This document shows, piece after piece, positions 24,191-24,321 of a DNA stretch of 24,321 nucleotides. How positions within the stretch are numbered: the stretch's first letter is position 1; each line of letters opens with the position of its first letter. Source of the DNA: Bermanella sp034110565 (GTDB taxonomy: Bacteria; Pseudomonadota; Gammaproteobacteria; Pseudomonadales; Oceanobacteraceae); assembly GCA_034110565.1 (NCBI GenBank), contig JAWUYY010000087.1:1-24321 (forward strand), given 5' to 3'. The notes below the pieces were generated by a model. That model searched no databases, was not told the DNA's origin, and worked only from the letters and a program-made list of their open reading frames with translations. The position numbers were made by a program, and so were the translations under genes.

Positions 24191-24220
24191 AAAAGGCCAA
24201 CTGAGAGCAGTTGGCCTTTT
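24191..24220. terminator. Strong bidirectional terminator
   Basis: AAAAGGCCAACTG and CAGTTGGCCTTTT form a perfect 13-bp stem with an AGAG loop. In the minus direction it lies 30 nt after the stop of the gene at the window edge and insulates the DUF1851 gene. Confidence 0.9.
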
Positions 24221-24249
24221 ATATTAATGTATTAATTTAGAGTGCTAAA

Positions 24250-24321
24250 TTATTTAGGCCAGCCGCTACTACCGTTATGAGTGCGGTTACCTCGGCTATC
24301 TAAGGTTAGGTTGCCATCTGC
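24250..24321 (-). CDS. 3' end of an unidentified gene (partial)
   Basis: Reading minus from the window edge, 23 codons stay open and end with TAA at 24250-24252. The last residues are Gly-, Asn- and Ser-rich ('SRGNRTHNGSSGWPK'). A strong terminator follows 30 nt later, which supports a real gene end here. Too little is present to name it. Confidence 0.5.
   Translation of the reverse strand, partial: ADGNLTLDSRGNRTHNGSSGWPK

Noticed and set aside
1..24321. CRISPR array, tRNA, rRNA or insertion sequence
   Set aside because: No regularly spaced repeats, cloverleaf-like sequences, rRNA stretches, transposase or integrase genes were seen.

Overview
The window looks like chromosomal DNA of a free-living, AT-leaning gammaproteobacterium. 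FabY-type ketosynthase (otherwise best known from Pseudomonas), ArfB, RhlE-like helicase, PiuC/YbiX and a PhnA-domain protein together suggest a marine Oceanospirillales- or Pseudomonadales-like host. This is an inference from gene content; there is no rRNA or other phylogenetic marker here. I saw no tRNA, rRNA, CRISPR array, transposase or integrase.

Layout. (1) 65-643: PhnA-domain zinc-ribbon protein with its own terminator. (2) 748-6168: iron-uptake block on the + strand. A promoter overlapped by a near-perfect Fur box drives exbB-exbD-exbD-tonB and a Fiu/PiuA-like catecholate siderophore receptor; after a strong terminator comes piuC. One of the two ExbD proteins has Asn in place of the protonatable membrane Asp. 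(3) 6221-15831: a visibly more AT-rich stretch. A minus-strand PAS protein of odd architecture faces a tight + strand operon: a ThiF/E1-like domain fused to an autoinducer-synthase-like acyltransferase, an acyl-CoA dehydrogenase, an MMPL/RND lipid exporter, an unrecognised secreted protein, a LolA-like periplasmic protein and a DUF1302-like outer-membrane barrel. This is the best candidate in the window for an undescribed system: it reads as a pathway that makes an acylated small molecule or lipid and moves it through the whole envelope. (4) 15946-24321: housekeeping and mixed genes: arfB convergent with a GlxA-type regulator, fabY, an RhlE-like helicase with a LETM1-like partner, then on the minus strand MarC, an alpha/beta hydrolase, a TRIC-type channel, a DUF1851 protein and the end of an unidentified gene.

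How the parts work together. In block 2 ExbB/ExbD/TonB energise the receptor encoded directly behind them, and PiuC is the dioxygenase habitually paired with such receptors. In block 3 the end-to-end start/stop overlaps (TAATG three times, and one 8-bp overlap) argue for one co-translated functional unit; the chemistry of its product cannot be read from the sequence. The genes in block 4 appear functionally independent of each other.
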